A stretch of 18,713 nt of DNA from Actinomycetota bacterium (GTDB lineage: Bacteria > Actinomycetota > Acidimicrobiia > IMCC26256 > JACDBD01): assembly GCA_013695115.1 (NCBI GenBank), contig JACDBD010000166.1:1-18713 (forward strand), in the 5' to 3' direction. The notes beneath the pieces were generated by a model. The model saw only the letters and a list, made by a program, of their open reading frames with translations. It had not been told where the DNA came from and ran no database searches. Below are positions 6,893 through 16,076 of this stretch, one piece after another; the first letter of the stretch is position 1; each line of letters starts with the position of its first letter. Made by a program: the position numbers and the translations under genes.

Positions 6893-6977
6893 CGGAGGGA
6901 GTGGGATTCGAACCCACGGAGGCTTGCGCCTCAACGATTTTCAAGACCGTCCCGTTCGGCCGCTCCGGCACCCCTCC
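6893..6977 (-). tRNA. tRNA-Ser(UGA), CCA not encoded
   Basis: Minus-strand class II tRNA, 85 nucleotides. The acceptor GGAGGGG pairs with TCCCTCC (last pair G-U). The anticodon loop CTTGAAA has anticodon TGA. The variable arm is GAGGCGCAAGCCTC and the T arm includes GGGTTCGAATCCC. The discriminator is G at 6893, and the next bases are CTC, so CCA must be added after transcription, unlike the other serine tRNA in the window. It begins 10 bases after the stop of the seryl-tRNA synthetase gene on the same strand and ends 16 bases before the GH13 start codon. Confidence 0.96.
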
Positions 6978-6984
6978 GGTGCCC

Positions 6985-6990
6985 AGGTTA
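6985..6990 (-). promoter_or_regulatory. Candidate -10 of tRNA-Ser(UGA), overlapping the serS stop codon
   Basis: TAACCT (6990-6985, minus strand) is a TAnnnT hexamer whose first three bases are the serS stop codon. It sits 7 bases before the tRNA 5' nucleotide, the same distance as at tRNA-Ser(GCU). No convincing -35 is visible. The tRNA could therefore be made both from its own start and from the serS message. Confidence 0.4.
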
Positions 6991-8244
6991 CGGCGGCCTT
7001 GGCTCCACCCGGTCGAAGCCGCACAGCGGGATCAGCACCTCGGGCACTGCGAAGGACCCGTCGGGCCGTTGGTAGTGCTCGAACAGGTTCACCAGTGTGC
7101 GGCCGACGGCACAGGCGGTGCCGTTGAGTGTGTGCACCAACTCGGTGCTCTTCCCGGTCCGCAGGCGGGTTGCGAGGCGGCGGGCCGAGTAGTCGGTGTA
7201 GTTCGAGCACGACGTGACCTCGCGGTACCGCCCTTCCGAGGGCAGCCAGGTCTCGATGTCGTACTTGCGGGCCGCGGCCGCGCCGAGATCGCCGGCGGCA
7301 ATGTCCACCACCCGATAGGGAAGACCGAGCCCGGACACGATCGACTCCTGGAGCGCCACCAGGGCGTCGAGCTCCTCCCATGACCGGTCGGGATGGGCGA
7401 ACGAGAACATCTCGACCTTGTCGAACTGGTGCACCCGGAAGATGCCGCGCGTGTCCTTGCCGTACGTGCCCGCTTCCCGGCGGAAACAGGTGGAGAAGCC
7501 GCCGTACCGCAGCGGGAGCTGGTCCTCGTCGAGGATCTCGGCGCGGTGCAGTCCCGACAGCGGGATCTCGCTGGTGCCGACCAGGAAGAGCTCGCCCCCG
7601 TCGACCTCGTAGACCTGGTGCCGGTCGGTGGGAAAGAAACCGGCCTCCTCCATCGCCCGCTCGCGCACGAGGACGGGCGGGACCACCGGCGTGAAGCCCT
7701 CGGCCGCCAGCTTCCCCATCACCCACTGCACGAGCGCGAGCTCGACCAGCACCGCTTCCCGCATGAGGTAGGCAAAGCGCGAGCCGCTCATCTCGGCCGC
7801 GTGCTCGATGTCGACGAAGCCGATCTGCTCTCCGAACATGGCGTGGTCGTGCGCGGGCGCGGCGCCCGGCTCGCCCGCCGTCCGCACGACCGCGGCGTCG
7901 TCCTCGCCGCCGTCGGGCACCGACTCGTGCGCGGGGTTGGGCACCTGCAGCGCGAGCTCACGCAGCCGGACTTCGGCTTCGGCCAGCACCGGCTCCTTGG
8001 CCGCGAGCTCGTCCTTGAGCGCGGACGCGGCGGCGATCTTGGCCGGACGGTCGTCGGGCGCGGCCTTGCCGATCTCCTTCGAGGCGGCGTTCTGGCGCGC
8101 TCGCAGCTGTTCGGCGTCGTTGAGCAGGGCGCGGTAGGCCTCGTCCGCGGCCAGTACCCGATCGAGGAGCCCCTCCTCGACCCGCTTGCGCTCGATGCCC
8201 TCGCGGTAACCCGGCTCGTCGCGCAGGCGCCGCAGGTCGATCAC
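6988..8244 (-). CDS. serS: Seryl-tRNA synthetase
   Basis: Charges serine tRNAs (two are in this window) via seryl-adenylate. It has 418 residues, usual for bacteria. The N-terminal 100 residues form the antiparallel coiled-coil arm that grips the long variable arm of tRNA-Ser (LNDAEQLRARQNAASKEIGK). The class II core follows: motif 1 near TPVVPPVLVRERAMEEAGFF, the serine-site TSE at 224-226, motif 2 with FRREAGTYGKDTRG (254-267) and motif 3 with VHTLNGTACAVGRTLV (370-385). I chose GTG 8244 because it overlaps the pheA TGA as GTGA and the expected Met-Ile-Asp-Leu-Arg start follows. It is coupled to pheA upstream, and the tRNA it charges follows 10 bases after its stop. Confidence 0.97.
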   Translation of the reverse strand: MIDLRRLRDEPGYREGIERKRVEEGLLDRVLAADEAYRALLNDAEQLRARQNAASKEIGKAAPDDRPAKIAAASALKDELAAKEPVLAEAEVRLRELALQVPNPAHESVPDGGEDDAAVVRTAGEPGAAPAHDHAMFGEQIGFVDIEHAAEMSGSRFAYLMREAVLVELALVQWVMGKLAAEGFTPVVPPVLVRERAMEEAGFFPTDRHQVYEVDGGELFLVGTSEIPLSGLHRAEILDEDQLPLRYGGFSTCFRREAGTYGKDTRGIFRVHQFDKVEMFSFAHPDRSWEELDALVALQESIVSGLGLPYRVVDIAAGDLGAAAARKYDIETWLPSEGRYREVTSCSNYTDYSARRLATRLRTGKSTELVHTLNGTACAVGRTLVNLFEHYQRPDGSFAVPEVLIPLCGFDRVEPRPP

Positions 8245-9179
8245 GGGCCCTCGCCCGACGGCCGCATCAGCCCGCGCACGCCGTCGATCCACTCCCCCGC
8301 CTCGCGCCACGCCTTGCCCGCGGCCTCCCGGCGGGCGTGGGTGTCCTCCGCGCCGGCCACGGGGTACGAGCCGAGAAACTTCACGTCGGCGGTCTTCGCC
8401 CGCAGGTTGCGCAGGCAGTCGGCCACGAGCTCGTCGACGACATGGCCGTCGAAATCGATGAAGAAGCAGTAGTCGCCCAAGCTCCGCTTGGTCGGACGCG
8501 ACTCGAGCTTGGTGAGGTTGATGGCGCGGGCGGCGAACTCCTGGAGCATCGCCAGCAGCGAACCAGGCTGGTCCTCGCGCTGGAAGCAGACGATCGACGT
8601 CTTGTCGTGCCCGGTGGGTGCGGGCACACCGTGCCCGACGAGCACGAACCGGGTCTGGTTCTCGGGATGGTCCTCGATGTCCTTGGCGACGACCTCGAGG
8701 CCGTTGAGCTGGGCGGCGTACTCGGTGCAGACCGCGGCGACGGGCTCGTCGGTCGTGGCAGCCACCTGCTCCGCAGCCTCGGCGGTGGAGTTGGTCACGA
8801 CGGTCTCGGCGTGGGGCAGCTTGCGGCTCAACCACACCCGGCACTGCCCGAGCGGGTTGGGGTGCGAGAGAACCGTGCGCACCGCGCCCAGCTTGGTGCC
8901 CGGGCGGGCGCAGAGGTTGAGCGAGATGGGCAGGTCGACTTCGCGCTGGATCAGCAGGCCGGTGTCGAAGGCCAGCGTGTCGAGCGTGACCGTGACGGTG
9001 CCCTCGATCGAGTTCTCGATCGGGACCAGGCCGACTTCGACGTCGCCTCGCTCCACTGCGCCGATCACGTCGGGGACCGACCGCAGCGGCGTCAGGTCCT
9101 GGCCGGCGAGATCGGGCTGGGTGAGGATCGCTTCCTCGGCGAACGTACCGTGCGGGCCCAGAAAACCAACTCGCGTCAT
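8241..9179 (-). CDS. pheA: Prephenate dehydratase (monofunctional, with ACT domain)
   Basis: Converts prephenate to phenylpyruvate in phenylalanine synthesis. It has 312 residues and no chorismate mutase part. The dehydratase lobes span about residues 1-182, starting MTRVGFLGPHGTFAEEA and including PIENSIEGTV and the catalytic Thr-Arg-Phe at 176-178. The ACT regulatory domain spans about 192-270, with GSLL in place of the usual GALV and an intact ESRP motif at 226-229, which in relatives binds phenylalanine, so feedback inhibition is expected. ATG 9179 fits family N-termini. A GGAGG touches the ATG directly, which is too close for normal pairing. An 11-bp inverted repeat lies 20 bases upstream. 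serS overlaps its end by four bases. Confidence 0.96.
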   Translation of the reverse strand: MTRVGFLGPHGTFAEEAILTQPDLAGQDLTPLRSVPDVIGAVERGDVEVGLVPIENSIEGTVTVTLDTLAFDTGLLIQREVDLPISLNLCARPGTKLGAVRTVLSHPNPLGQCRVWLSRKLPHAETVVTNSTAEAAEQVAATTDEPVAAVCTEYAAQLNGLEVVAKDIEDHPENQTRFVLVGHGVPAPTGHDKTSIVCFQREDQPGSLLAMLQEFAARAINLTKLESRPTKRSLGDYCFFIDFDGHVVDELVADCLRNLRAKTADVKFLGSYPVAGAEDTHARREAAGKAWREAGEWIDGVRGLMRPSGEGP

Positions 9180-9198
9180 CCTCCATTGCCTCGCTCGC

Positions 9199-9223
9199 TG
9201 CGGCGCAGGGTACCTGCGCCGCA
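9199..9223 (-). promoter_or_regulatory. 11-bp inverted repeat upstream of pheA (operator or leader hairpin)
   Basis: TGCGGCGCAGG (9199-9209) and CCTGCGCCGCA (9213-9223) are perfect inverted copies with a three-base centre. On the minus strand the centre reads TACCCT (9212-9207), a possible -10 element, which would put the transcript start about 20 bases before pheA ATG 9179. Direct copies of TCGCTCGCT flank it at 9191-9199 and 9225-9233. There is no T-run, so it does not look like an intrinsic terminator. Confidence 0.5.
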
Positions 9224-9316
9224 GTCGCTCGCTCGGACGCCAAGTCGTACGACGATGCTCGGCCGTGCCGCACTCATCGCCCGATCGTAGTTGTGGGTGT
9301 CGCGCGTTCTTCGGAG

Positions 9317-10036
9317 TTACGCCGGGCTGAGGGTGGCGTTGGTGACCTCGACTGTGAACTGCCCACACCACACGAGCACGGTCCACCCGGCGCCGGGCTG
9401 CACGTCGGCGGGGACGGCGTAGTCGGACGTGTCGCCGACATTGCCGCGCAGCCCGCCCAGGTTCGACCCACCCGGGCGGCGCTCATCGTTGCCTTCGATG
9501 AGGTACACGATGGGATCGGGCGTGCCCTCGATGTCGAAGCCGGTGAACCGGACGACGTAGGTCCCGTCGGTGTTCTGGATCAGGTCGACGGTCCCCGACG
9601 CGTCGTGGCCGGCGAGGCCCTGGAGCACGCCGGTGGCCACCCGCACGGGCTGGGTCGGCGCTTCCGGCGCGGGGGTTGCGCCCGTGGCGGGCGGCTCCTC
9701 GTCGTCGGAGGCGTCGGCGACCGGGCCCTCGACCAGCTTGGTGTTGTCGGTCTCGTCGACGTAGTAAGGCCGGACGATCCACGTGGCCAGGGCGAGGATG
9801 ACACCGGTGAGCACGAGCGGCGCGACCCACGCCCAGCGGACGAACCGCCGCAGCACGAACGCGAGCACGACATAGCCGCCGACGAGCACGGCCACCGTGA
9901 GCAGCCCCCGGCCGGCCCGGAAGACGCTGCGGGCGGCCTCGTTCTTGTCGAAGAAGAAGAAGCCGAACGTGGCGAGAAACGCGATCGCCGGCAGCGCTCG
10001 AACGGGCCACTGCCACCACTGTGTCCTCGTCGGCAT
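9317..10036 (-). CDS. Membrane-anchored DM13-domain protein
   Basis: A 239-residue protein with three hydrophobic segments in the first 90 residues ([52 protein letters not shown]). An acidic, Pro/Ala-rich linker follows, then a C-terminal DM13 domain from about residue 130 containing [31 protein letters not shown] and the conserved WCGQF cysteine near the end. DM13 domains have been proposed to carry out redox or electron-transfer work outside the membrane, but this is not firmly proven. Topology suggests the domain faces outward. ATG 10036 is used; GTG 10042 is two codons upstream and equally possible. It ends 137 bases before pheA, and the intervening stretch holds only the inverted repeat. 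Confidence 0.82.
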   Translation of the reverse strand: MPTRTQWWQWPVRALPAIAFLATFGFFFFDKNEAARSVFRAGRGLLTVAVLVGGYVVLAFVLRRFVRWAWVAPLVLTGVILALATWIVRPYYVDETDNTKLVEGPVADASDDEEPPATGATPAPEAPTQPVRVATGVLQGLAGHDASGTVDLIQNTDGTYVVRFTGFDIEGTPDPIVYLIEGNDERRPGGSNLGGLRGNVGDTSDYAVPADVQPGAGWTVLVWCGQFTVEVTNATLSPA

Positions 10037-10085
10037 GTGCACAGGATTGCAGGCCGAGGCCGGTTCGGGACATCGGGGCCGGCGC

Positions 10086-10091
10086 TACGGT
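10086..10091 (+). promoter_or_regulatory. Candidate -10 of the membrane protein-pgi operon
   Basis: TACGGT lies 8 bases before GTG 10100 in the 63-base gap (10037-10099) between the divergent DM13 gene and this operon. TTCGGG 16 bases upstream (10064-10069) is a weak -35. No Shine-Dalgarno sequence precedes the GTG, consistent with a leaderless message. Confidence 0.4.
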
Positions 10092-10099
10092 GCCTGCCC

Positions 10100-10747
10100 G
10101 TGGCGATCCCGACGGCGACGCGGACGTTCATGGGCCTGCGTCGGGCCCGACTCGTCGGGATCTTCATCGGTCTCGCCGGCCTGTGCGCCGCGCTCACGAT
10201 CCTGTTCTGGTCGATGCGGGCGGTCATGGAGATCGGGGGGAGTTGCGCGTCGGGGAACGTCCCGTACGAGATCACCCGGCCGTGCCCGAAGGGGACCGGC
10301 TTTCTCATGACCGGCTCGATCTTCGGCGGCATCTTCATGTTCGGGCTCTACGCGGTCAGCGCCGTCGGCGGTCCGAGCCTGTGGCCGCTGGCATGGCCGG
10401 CGCTGTTCCTGTCGCTGGGATGGAACTTCTTCGAATACGGCGTCGATCCGCCGTTCGGCAGTGGCGTCGCGCCCGGCTGGCTGATCTGCGGCGTGCTGTT
10501 CGCGCTCATGGGCGGGGCCCCGCTCCTGATCCTCATCAGGTCGGGCTGGTTCGCGAGGCTCTTCACCGGCCGCGAGATGGGGATATGGCGGAGCTGGCTG
10601 CCCAGGCTGCCCAAGCCGCCGCCCACCGACTCGACGCCCCCGGTCATGGTGGGCGGGTCCCGAGGCGCGCTCCTTCTTCTTCAGGGAGGCGCGATCGTCT
10701 TCGGTGTGTGGACGGGCTGGCGCATCTTCGACTGGGCCAACGGCTGA
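10100..10747 (+). CDS. Uncharacterised five-segment membrane protein with a two-cysteine external loop
   Basis: A 215-residue protein if GTG 10100 is the start; ATG 10130 is the alternative and would drop ten residues. Five hydrophobic segments are visible: [20 protein letters not shown], a segment around [53 protein letters not shown] and [17 protein letters not shown]. The loop after the first contains [20 protein letters not shown], two cysteines that could form a disulfide outside the cell. I have seen similar Cys-x-Ser-Gly...Tyr-x-Ile...Arg-Pro-Cys-Pro loops in actinobacterial membrane proteins of unknown function. It stops two bases before pgi, so it is the first gene of the sugar-phosphate operon. 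The link to glucose metabolism is positional only. Confidence 0.72.
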   Translation: MAIPTATRTFMGLRRARLVGIFIGLAGLCAALTILFWSMRAVMEIGGSCASGNVPYEITRPCPKGTGFLMTGSIFGGIFMFGLYAVSAVGGPSLWPLAWPALFLSLGWNFFEYGVDPPFGSGVAPGWLICGVLFALMGGAPLLILIRSGWFARLFTGREMGIWRSWLPRLPKPPPTDSTPPVMVGGSRGALLLLQGGAIVFGVWTGWRIFDWANG

Positions 10748-10749
10748 GC

Positions 10750-12369
10750 ATGGCCGCGATCGACCGAACGCCGGAGTGGAAGGCCCTGCGGGAGCACTTC
10801 GGTGCGGTGAAGGACACCCACCTGCGCGACCTGTTCGCGGGCGACACCGACCGCGGTGAGACCCTGACCGTCGAGTTCGACGGCATCTATCTGGACTACT
10901 CGAAGAACCGCGTGACCGCCGAGACGATCGTGCTGCTCGTCGCGCTGGCCGAGCGGGCCGGGCTGGGCGAGCGCATCGACGCCATGTTCGCGGGCGAGAA
11001 GATCAACGTGACCGAGGACCGGGCGGTACTGCACGTCGCCCTGCGGGCACCCGAGGGCGAGCGCATCGAGGTCGACGGCGTCGACGTCGTCCCCGAGGTC
11101 CACGCGGTGCTGCGCAAGATGGCCGGGTTCGCCGACCGGGTCCGTTCGGGTGAGTGGACCGGGCACACGGGCAAGCGCATCCGCAACGTGGTCAACATCG
11201 GGATCGGCGGATCCGACCTCGGCCCGGCGATGGCGTTCGAAGCGCTCAAGGACTCCAGCGACCGGGCGATGACGTTCCAGTTCGTCTCCAACGTCGACGG
11301 CACCGACGTGTGGGAGGCGACGCGCGGGCTCGACGCGGCCGAGACGATCTTCGTCGTGTGCTCGAAGACGTTCACGACGCTCGAGACCCTCACGAACGCG
11401 CGCACCGCCCGGGCGTGGCTGCTCGGCCAGCTCGGGGACGAGCAGGCCGTGATGCGCCATTTCGTGGCGGTGTCGACGAACGCGGCCGAGGTCGAGAAGT
11501 TCGGGATCGACACCGACAACATGTTCGAGTTCTGGGACTGGGTCGGCGGTCGCTACTCGTACGACTCGGCGATCGGCCTCTCCCTCATGATCGCCATCGG
11601 CCCCGAGCGGTTCCGCGAGATGCTCGCCGGCTTCCACGCCGTCGACGAACACTTCCGCACCGCGCCGTTCGAGTCGAACCTCCCCGTCCTGCTCGGGCTG
11701 ATCGGCGTCTGGTACGACAACTTCTTCGAAGCCGAGACCCAGGCCATCCTCCCCTACAGCCAGTACCTGGCTCGCTTCACCGCCCACCTCCAGCAACTCG
11801 ACATGGAGAGCAACGGCAAGTCGGTCACGCGTGAGGGAAAGCCGGTGCGCTGGCAGACCGGGCCGATCGTCTGGGGCCAGCCCGGCACCAACGGCCAGCA
11901 CGCCTACTACCAGCTGATCCACCAGGGCACGAAGCTCATCCCGTGCGACTTCATCGGCTTCCTCGAGCCCAACCACGACGTCGGCGACCACCACGAACTG
12001 CTCATGGCCAACTTCTTCGCCCAGACCGAGGCGCTGGCGTTCGGCAAGACGAAGGAGGAGGTCGAGGCCGAGGGCGTGCCCGCGTTCCAGGTGCCGCACC
12101 GGACGTTCCCGGGCAACCACCCGACCACCACGATCCTGGCGCCGAAGCTCACGCCTTACGTGCTCGGCCAGCTCGTCGCGCTGTACGAGCACAAGGTGTT
12201 CACCCAGGGGACCATCTGGGACGTGAACTCGTTCGACCAGTGGGGCGTCGAGCTGGGCAAGGTGCTGGCCAACCGCATCGTCCCCCAACTCGCCGCCGGC
12301 ACCGAGCCCGACCTCGACCACGACAGCTCGACGAACGCGCTCATCCGCAGGTTCCGGGCGCGGAGGTGA
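10750..12369 (+). CDS. pgi: Glucose-6-phosphate isomerase
   Basis: Interconverts glucose-6-phosphate and fructose-6-phosphate. 539 residues, full length for the long bacterial/eukaryotic type. Signatures: [18 protein letters not shown], the SKTFTTLET phosphate-binding region, [35 protein letters not shown] (His414/His415, ring-opening histidine region) and [10 protein letters not shown] (Lys504). One oddity: the catalytic base, Glu355 in E. coli within WGEPGTNGQH, is Gln377 here (CAG at 11878-11880). Everything around it is intact, so the protein is probably functional but deserves a check. ATG 10750 is two bases after the stop of the membrane-protein gene. gnd follows after 49 bases. Confidence 0.96.
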   Translation: MAAIDRTPEWKALREHFGAVKDTHLRDLFAGDTDRGETLTVEFDGIYLDYSKNRVTAETIVLLVALAERAGLGERIDAMFAGEKINVTEDRAVLHVALRAPEGERIEVDGVDVVPEVHAVLRKMAGFADRVRSGEWTGHTGKRIRNVVNIGIGGSDLGPAMAFEALKDSSDRAMTFQFVSNVDGTDVWEATRGLDAAETIFVVCSKTFTTLETLTNARTARAWLLGQLGDEQAVMRHFVAVSTNAAEVEKFGIDTDNMFEFWDWVGGRYSYDSAIGLSLMIAIGPERFREMLAGFHAVDEHFRTAPFESNLPVLLGLIGVWYDNFFEAETQAILPYSQYLARFTAHLQQLDMESNGKSVTREGKPVRWQTGPIVWGQPGTNGQHAYYQLIHQGTKLIPCDFIGFLEPNHDVGDHHELLMANFFAQTEALAFGKTKEEVEAEGVPAFQVPHRTFPGNHPTTTILAPKLTPYVLGQLVALYEHKVFTQGTIWDVNSFDQWGVELGKVLANRIVPQLAAGTEPDLDHDSSTNALIRRFRARR

Positions 12370-12386
12370 CTCGCCGATCCGGTGCG

Positions 12387-12392
12387 TAGGCT
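12387..12392 (+). promoter_or_regulatory. Weak internal -10 candidate before gnd
   Basis: TAGGCT lies in the 49-base pgi-gnd gap, 26 bases before ATG 12419. The space between holds GGAAGG at 12405-12410, a good ribosome binding site eight bases from the start. No -35 is recognisable, so this is only a possible second promoter inside the operon. Confidence 0.25.
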
Positions 12393-12418
12393 GGCGCGGC
12401 GACAGGAAGGCTCACGCC

Positions 12419-13434
<1,016 letters not shown>

Positions 13435-13435
<1 letters not shown>

Positions 13436-14826
13436 TGGCCACGCCCGCACCGTCCGACGTCCTGGTGTTCTTCGGCGCCACCGGCGACCTCGCCTACAAG
13501 AAGATCTTCCCCGCTCTCTACAGCATGACGAAGCGGGGTGAGCTCAAGGTCCCGGTGATCGGGGTCGCCTCCTCGCCGTGGGGCATCGACGAACTCCGCA
13601 AGCGCGCCCACGACAGCATCGAAGAGCACGGCGGCGGGATCGACGACCGGGCCGCGTTCACCGCGCTGACCGAGTCGATGCAGTACGTCGACGGCGACTA
13701 CAAGGACGACAAGACCTACGCCGCCATCCGCGACGCGCTGGGCAAGGCCGAGCGCCCCGCCCACTACCTCGCGATCCCGCCGAGCTTGTTCCCTACCGTG
13801 GTCGAGGGCCTGGGGAAGTCGGGCGCGGCGAACGACGCCCGGGTGATCGTCGAGAAGCCGTTCGGCCGCGATCTCGCGTCGGCCCAGGAACTCAACCGCG
13901 TCCTCCACACGGTGTTCCCCGAGCCGTCGATCTTCCGCATCGACCACTACCTCGGAAAGGAGCCGGTCCAGAACCTCCTGTACTTCCGGTTCGCCAACTC
14001 GTTCCTCGAGCCGGTCTGGAACCGCAACTACATCGAGAACGTGCAGATCACGATGGCCGAGAACTTCGGCGTCGCCGGCCGGGGCAAGTTCTACGAGGAG
14101 GTCGGCGCGCTCCGCGACGTGATCCAGAACCACCTGCTCCAGACGACGGCCATGCTGGCGATGGAGCCGCCGGTCGGCTCCGACCCCGAGGCGCTACGCG
14201 ACGAGAAGGAGAAGGTGTTCCGCGCCATGCGGACGCTCACACCCGACGACGTCATCCGGGGACAGTTCGGCGGCTACCGCGACGAGGACGGCGTCGACCC
14301 CAAGTCGGACGTCGAGACCTACGCGGCGGTGCGGGTGCACATCGACTCGTGGCGCTGGGAAGGAGTGCCGTTCTTCATCCGGGCGGGCAAGAACCTCCCC
14401 ATCACCGCCACCGAGGTGATGGTCGAGTACCGCCGGCCGCCCCAGCACGTGTTCGCCGACGACGAGCCCCACCCCGAGGACGCCAACTACATGCGCTTCC
14501 GCCTCGGGCCCGACCGGGTCGTGATCGCGTTGGGCGCTCGCTCCAAGGTCCCGGGCGAGACGTTCGTCGGCGAGCCGGTGGAGCTGTACCTGTGCAACCA
14601 GGGCGGCGACGAGGCTCCGGCCTACGAGCGGCTCATTGGCGACGCGATGGAGGGCCAGGCGCTGCTGTTCGCCCGCGAGGACGGCGTCGAGCAGGCGTGG
14701 CGGGTGGTTGACCCGATCCTCGAGGACCACGGGCCCGCGCACCACTACGAGCCCAAGACCTGGGGGCCGTCGGAGGCCGACAAGCTGCTGCCCGAGGGCG
14801 AGTTCTGGCACGACCCCGAGCCGTAG
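13435..14826 (+). CDS. zwf: Glucose-6-phosphate 1-dehydrogenase
   Basis: Oxidises glucose-6-phosphate to 6-phosphogluconolactone, the entry to the oxidative pentose phosphate and Entner-Doudoroff routes. It has 463 residues. The N-terminal dinucleotide loop is [18 protein letters not shown]. The substrate signature RIDHYLGKE contains Asp170, His171 and Lys175. The proton-acceptor histidine is His233 in [10 protein letters not shown]. The C-terminal beta-sheet domain carries [13 protein letters not shown] 13435 overlaps the last base of the gnd stop. opcA and the lactonase gene, which often sit beside zwf in actinobacteria, are not in this window; the next gene is a histidine phosphatase that begins directly after TAG. 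Confidence 0.96.
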
Positions 14827-15408
14827 GTGGCGGACGAGTTCGAACTGTGGCTCGTGCGACACGGCGAGACCGAGTGGTCGAAGACCGGCCGACACACCAG
14901 CCGCACCGACGTTCCCCTCACCGAGCCCGGCGAACGCCAGGCCGAGGCGCTCGGCGGGCTACTCGGTGGACAAAAGTTCGCCCGGGTGCTCTCCAGTCCC
15001 AAGCGTCGTGCGCTCGACACTTGCCGGCTGGCCGGGTACGGCGATTCGGCGGAGATCGCCGACGACCTGCAGGAGTGGGACTACGGCGAGTACGAGGCTG
15101 AGAAGACCGTCGACATCCGCAGGACCCGTCCCGACTGGTCGCTGTGGGACGACGGCGCGCCCGGCGGCGAGACGCCGGCCCAGGTCGGCGAGCGCGCCCG
15201 GCGGGTGCTGGCGGAGTTCGAACGCGCCGGCGGCGATGTTGTCGTCTTCTCGCATGGCCACTTCCTCCGGGTTCTCACCGCGACGTGGTTGGGTCTCCCG
15301 CCCGAGTCCGGCCGCCGCTTCGGCCTGTCGACCGCGACGCTCGGCCGGCTCGGCCACGAGCGGGAGCACCATGTCGTCTGGCTCTGGAACCAGCCCGCCG
15401 GCGAATGA
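14827..15408 (+). CDS. Histidine phosphatase (phosphoglycerate mutase-like) family protein
   Basis: A 193-residue protein with the phosphohistidine signature LWLVRHGETEW near the N-terminus, SSPKRRALDTC for the phosphate pocket arginine, EWDYGEYE with the acidic catalytic residue, and VVFSHGHFLRVL with the second catalytic histidine. The family covers phosphatases of sugar phosphates and other small molecules; cofactor-dependent mutase activity is less likely at this length. GTG 14827 directly follows the zwf TAG, so it is coupled to zwf and is the last gene of the operon. Its operon position suggests a sugar-phosphate substrate, but this is inferred. At its 3' end it meets a broken kinase gene on the other strand. 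Confidence 0.9.
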   Translation: MADEFELWLVRHGETEWSKTGRHTSRTDVPLTEPGERQAEALGGLLGGQKFARVLSSPKRRALDTCRLAGYGDSAEIADDLQEWDYGEYEAEKTVDIRRTRPDWSLWDDGAPGGETPAQVGERARRVLAEFERAGGDVVVFSHGHFLRVLTATWLGLPPESGRRFGLSTATLGRLGHEREHHVVWLWNQPAGE

Positions 15409-16048
15409 CGAGGTCCCTCCGATACTCAGCCGCGAACCCGATGAACCATGCGAGCTCGACCGCGGGAGGCGCGCTTCCGACTCGCTCGCCCCAATCGATG
15501 AGCACGACCCGGTCCTCCGAGAAGCCGAGGTTGCCCAACCTGAGGTCGCCGTGGATGAGCGTCTGCTCACATTGTTCGAGCTGCTCGGCCAACACGCCGG
15601 GGCGCTCCGCGATCGCCAAGACGGCGTCGGCCACGTCTCTTGAAACGAGATCGGGAAAGGCCTCCCAGCCCCGCGAGATGATCTCGCCGTGATGGTTGCC
15701 CAGCTGACGCTCCCGCTGCATGGTGCCGGGAGAGAGCAAGGTGTGTCGGGTGCAACCAGTGAACCGGAGACGTCACGCATGAAGACACTCCATGCGTTGC
15801 CCTCCGTCTCCACCGAGACCGTCGCGTGATCGATCACCGCCGGCACCCGCTCGAAGAGCCCGTTGTCCCACATTGAACCCGAGCCGCCCACGGTCGTGGG
15901 TCACTCGCGACATCCAGTCCCATTCGGGGGACACGCGCTTGAGGACCAGCTCCCGGCCGTCGCGCAACGTCACGTGCTCGATGACATTCCCCGAGTTCCC
16001 GGCTGATTCCAAGGGACGACGACTGACGATCTCGGCCGTGAGGCTCAT
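15405..16048 (-). pseudogene. Broken APH-like phosphotransferase (kinase-fold) gene
   Basis: The pieces of one phosphotransferase lie in two frames. The start MSLTAEIVSRRPLESAGNSG is in one frame with a good AAGGAGA site upstream. From about 15880 the homologous continuation (SMWDNGLFERVPAVIDHATV) is in another frame. From about 15740 the first frame resumes with LSPGTMQRERQLG, then LIHGDLRLGNLGF and VLIDWGERVGSAPP, the catalytic Brenner-type and metal-binding motifs of the APH family. An extra base in GGGTTCAATG explains the first shift. At the second, some family sequence seems to be missing (inferred from memory of relatives, roughly 40 residues). The 3' end is cut where it meets the histidine phosphatase stop. 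Sequencing error could cause the first shift but not the truncation. Confidence 0.72.
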
Positions 16049-16076
16049 CCGTTCTCCTTCCCTCGCAGCCCCTGGC

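Noticed and set aside
8245..9273. Open reading frame joined to the front of serS, overlapping pheA
   Set aside because: It is arginine-rich sequence in a different frame of pheA. The seryl-tRNA synthetase starts at GTG 8244.
15741..15882. Programmed frameshifting in the phosphotransferase gene
   Set aside because: No slippery heptamer or downstream structure is seen, and missing sequence plus 3' truncation fit decay better.
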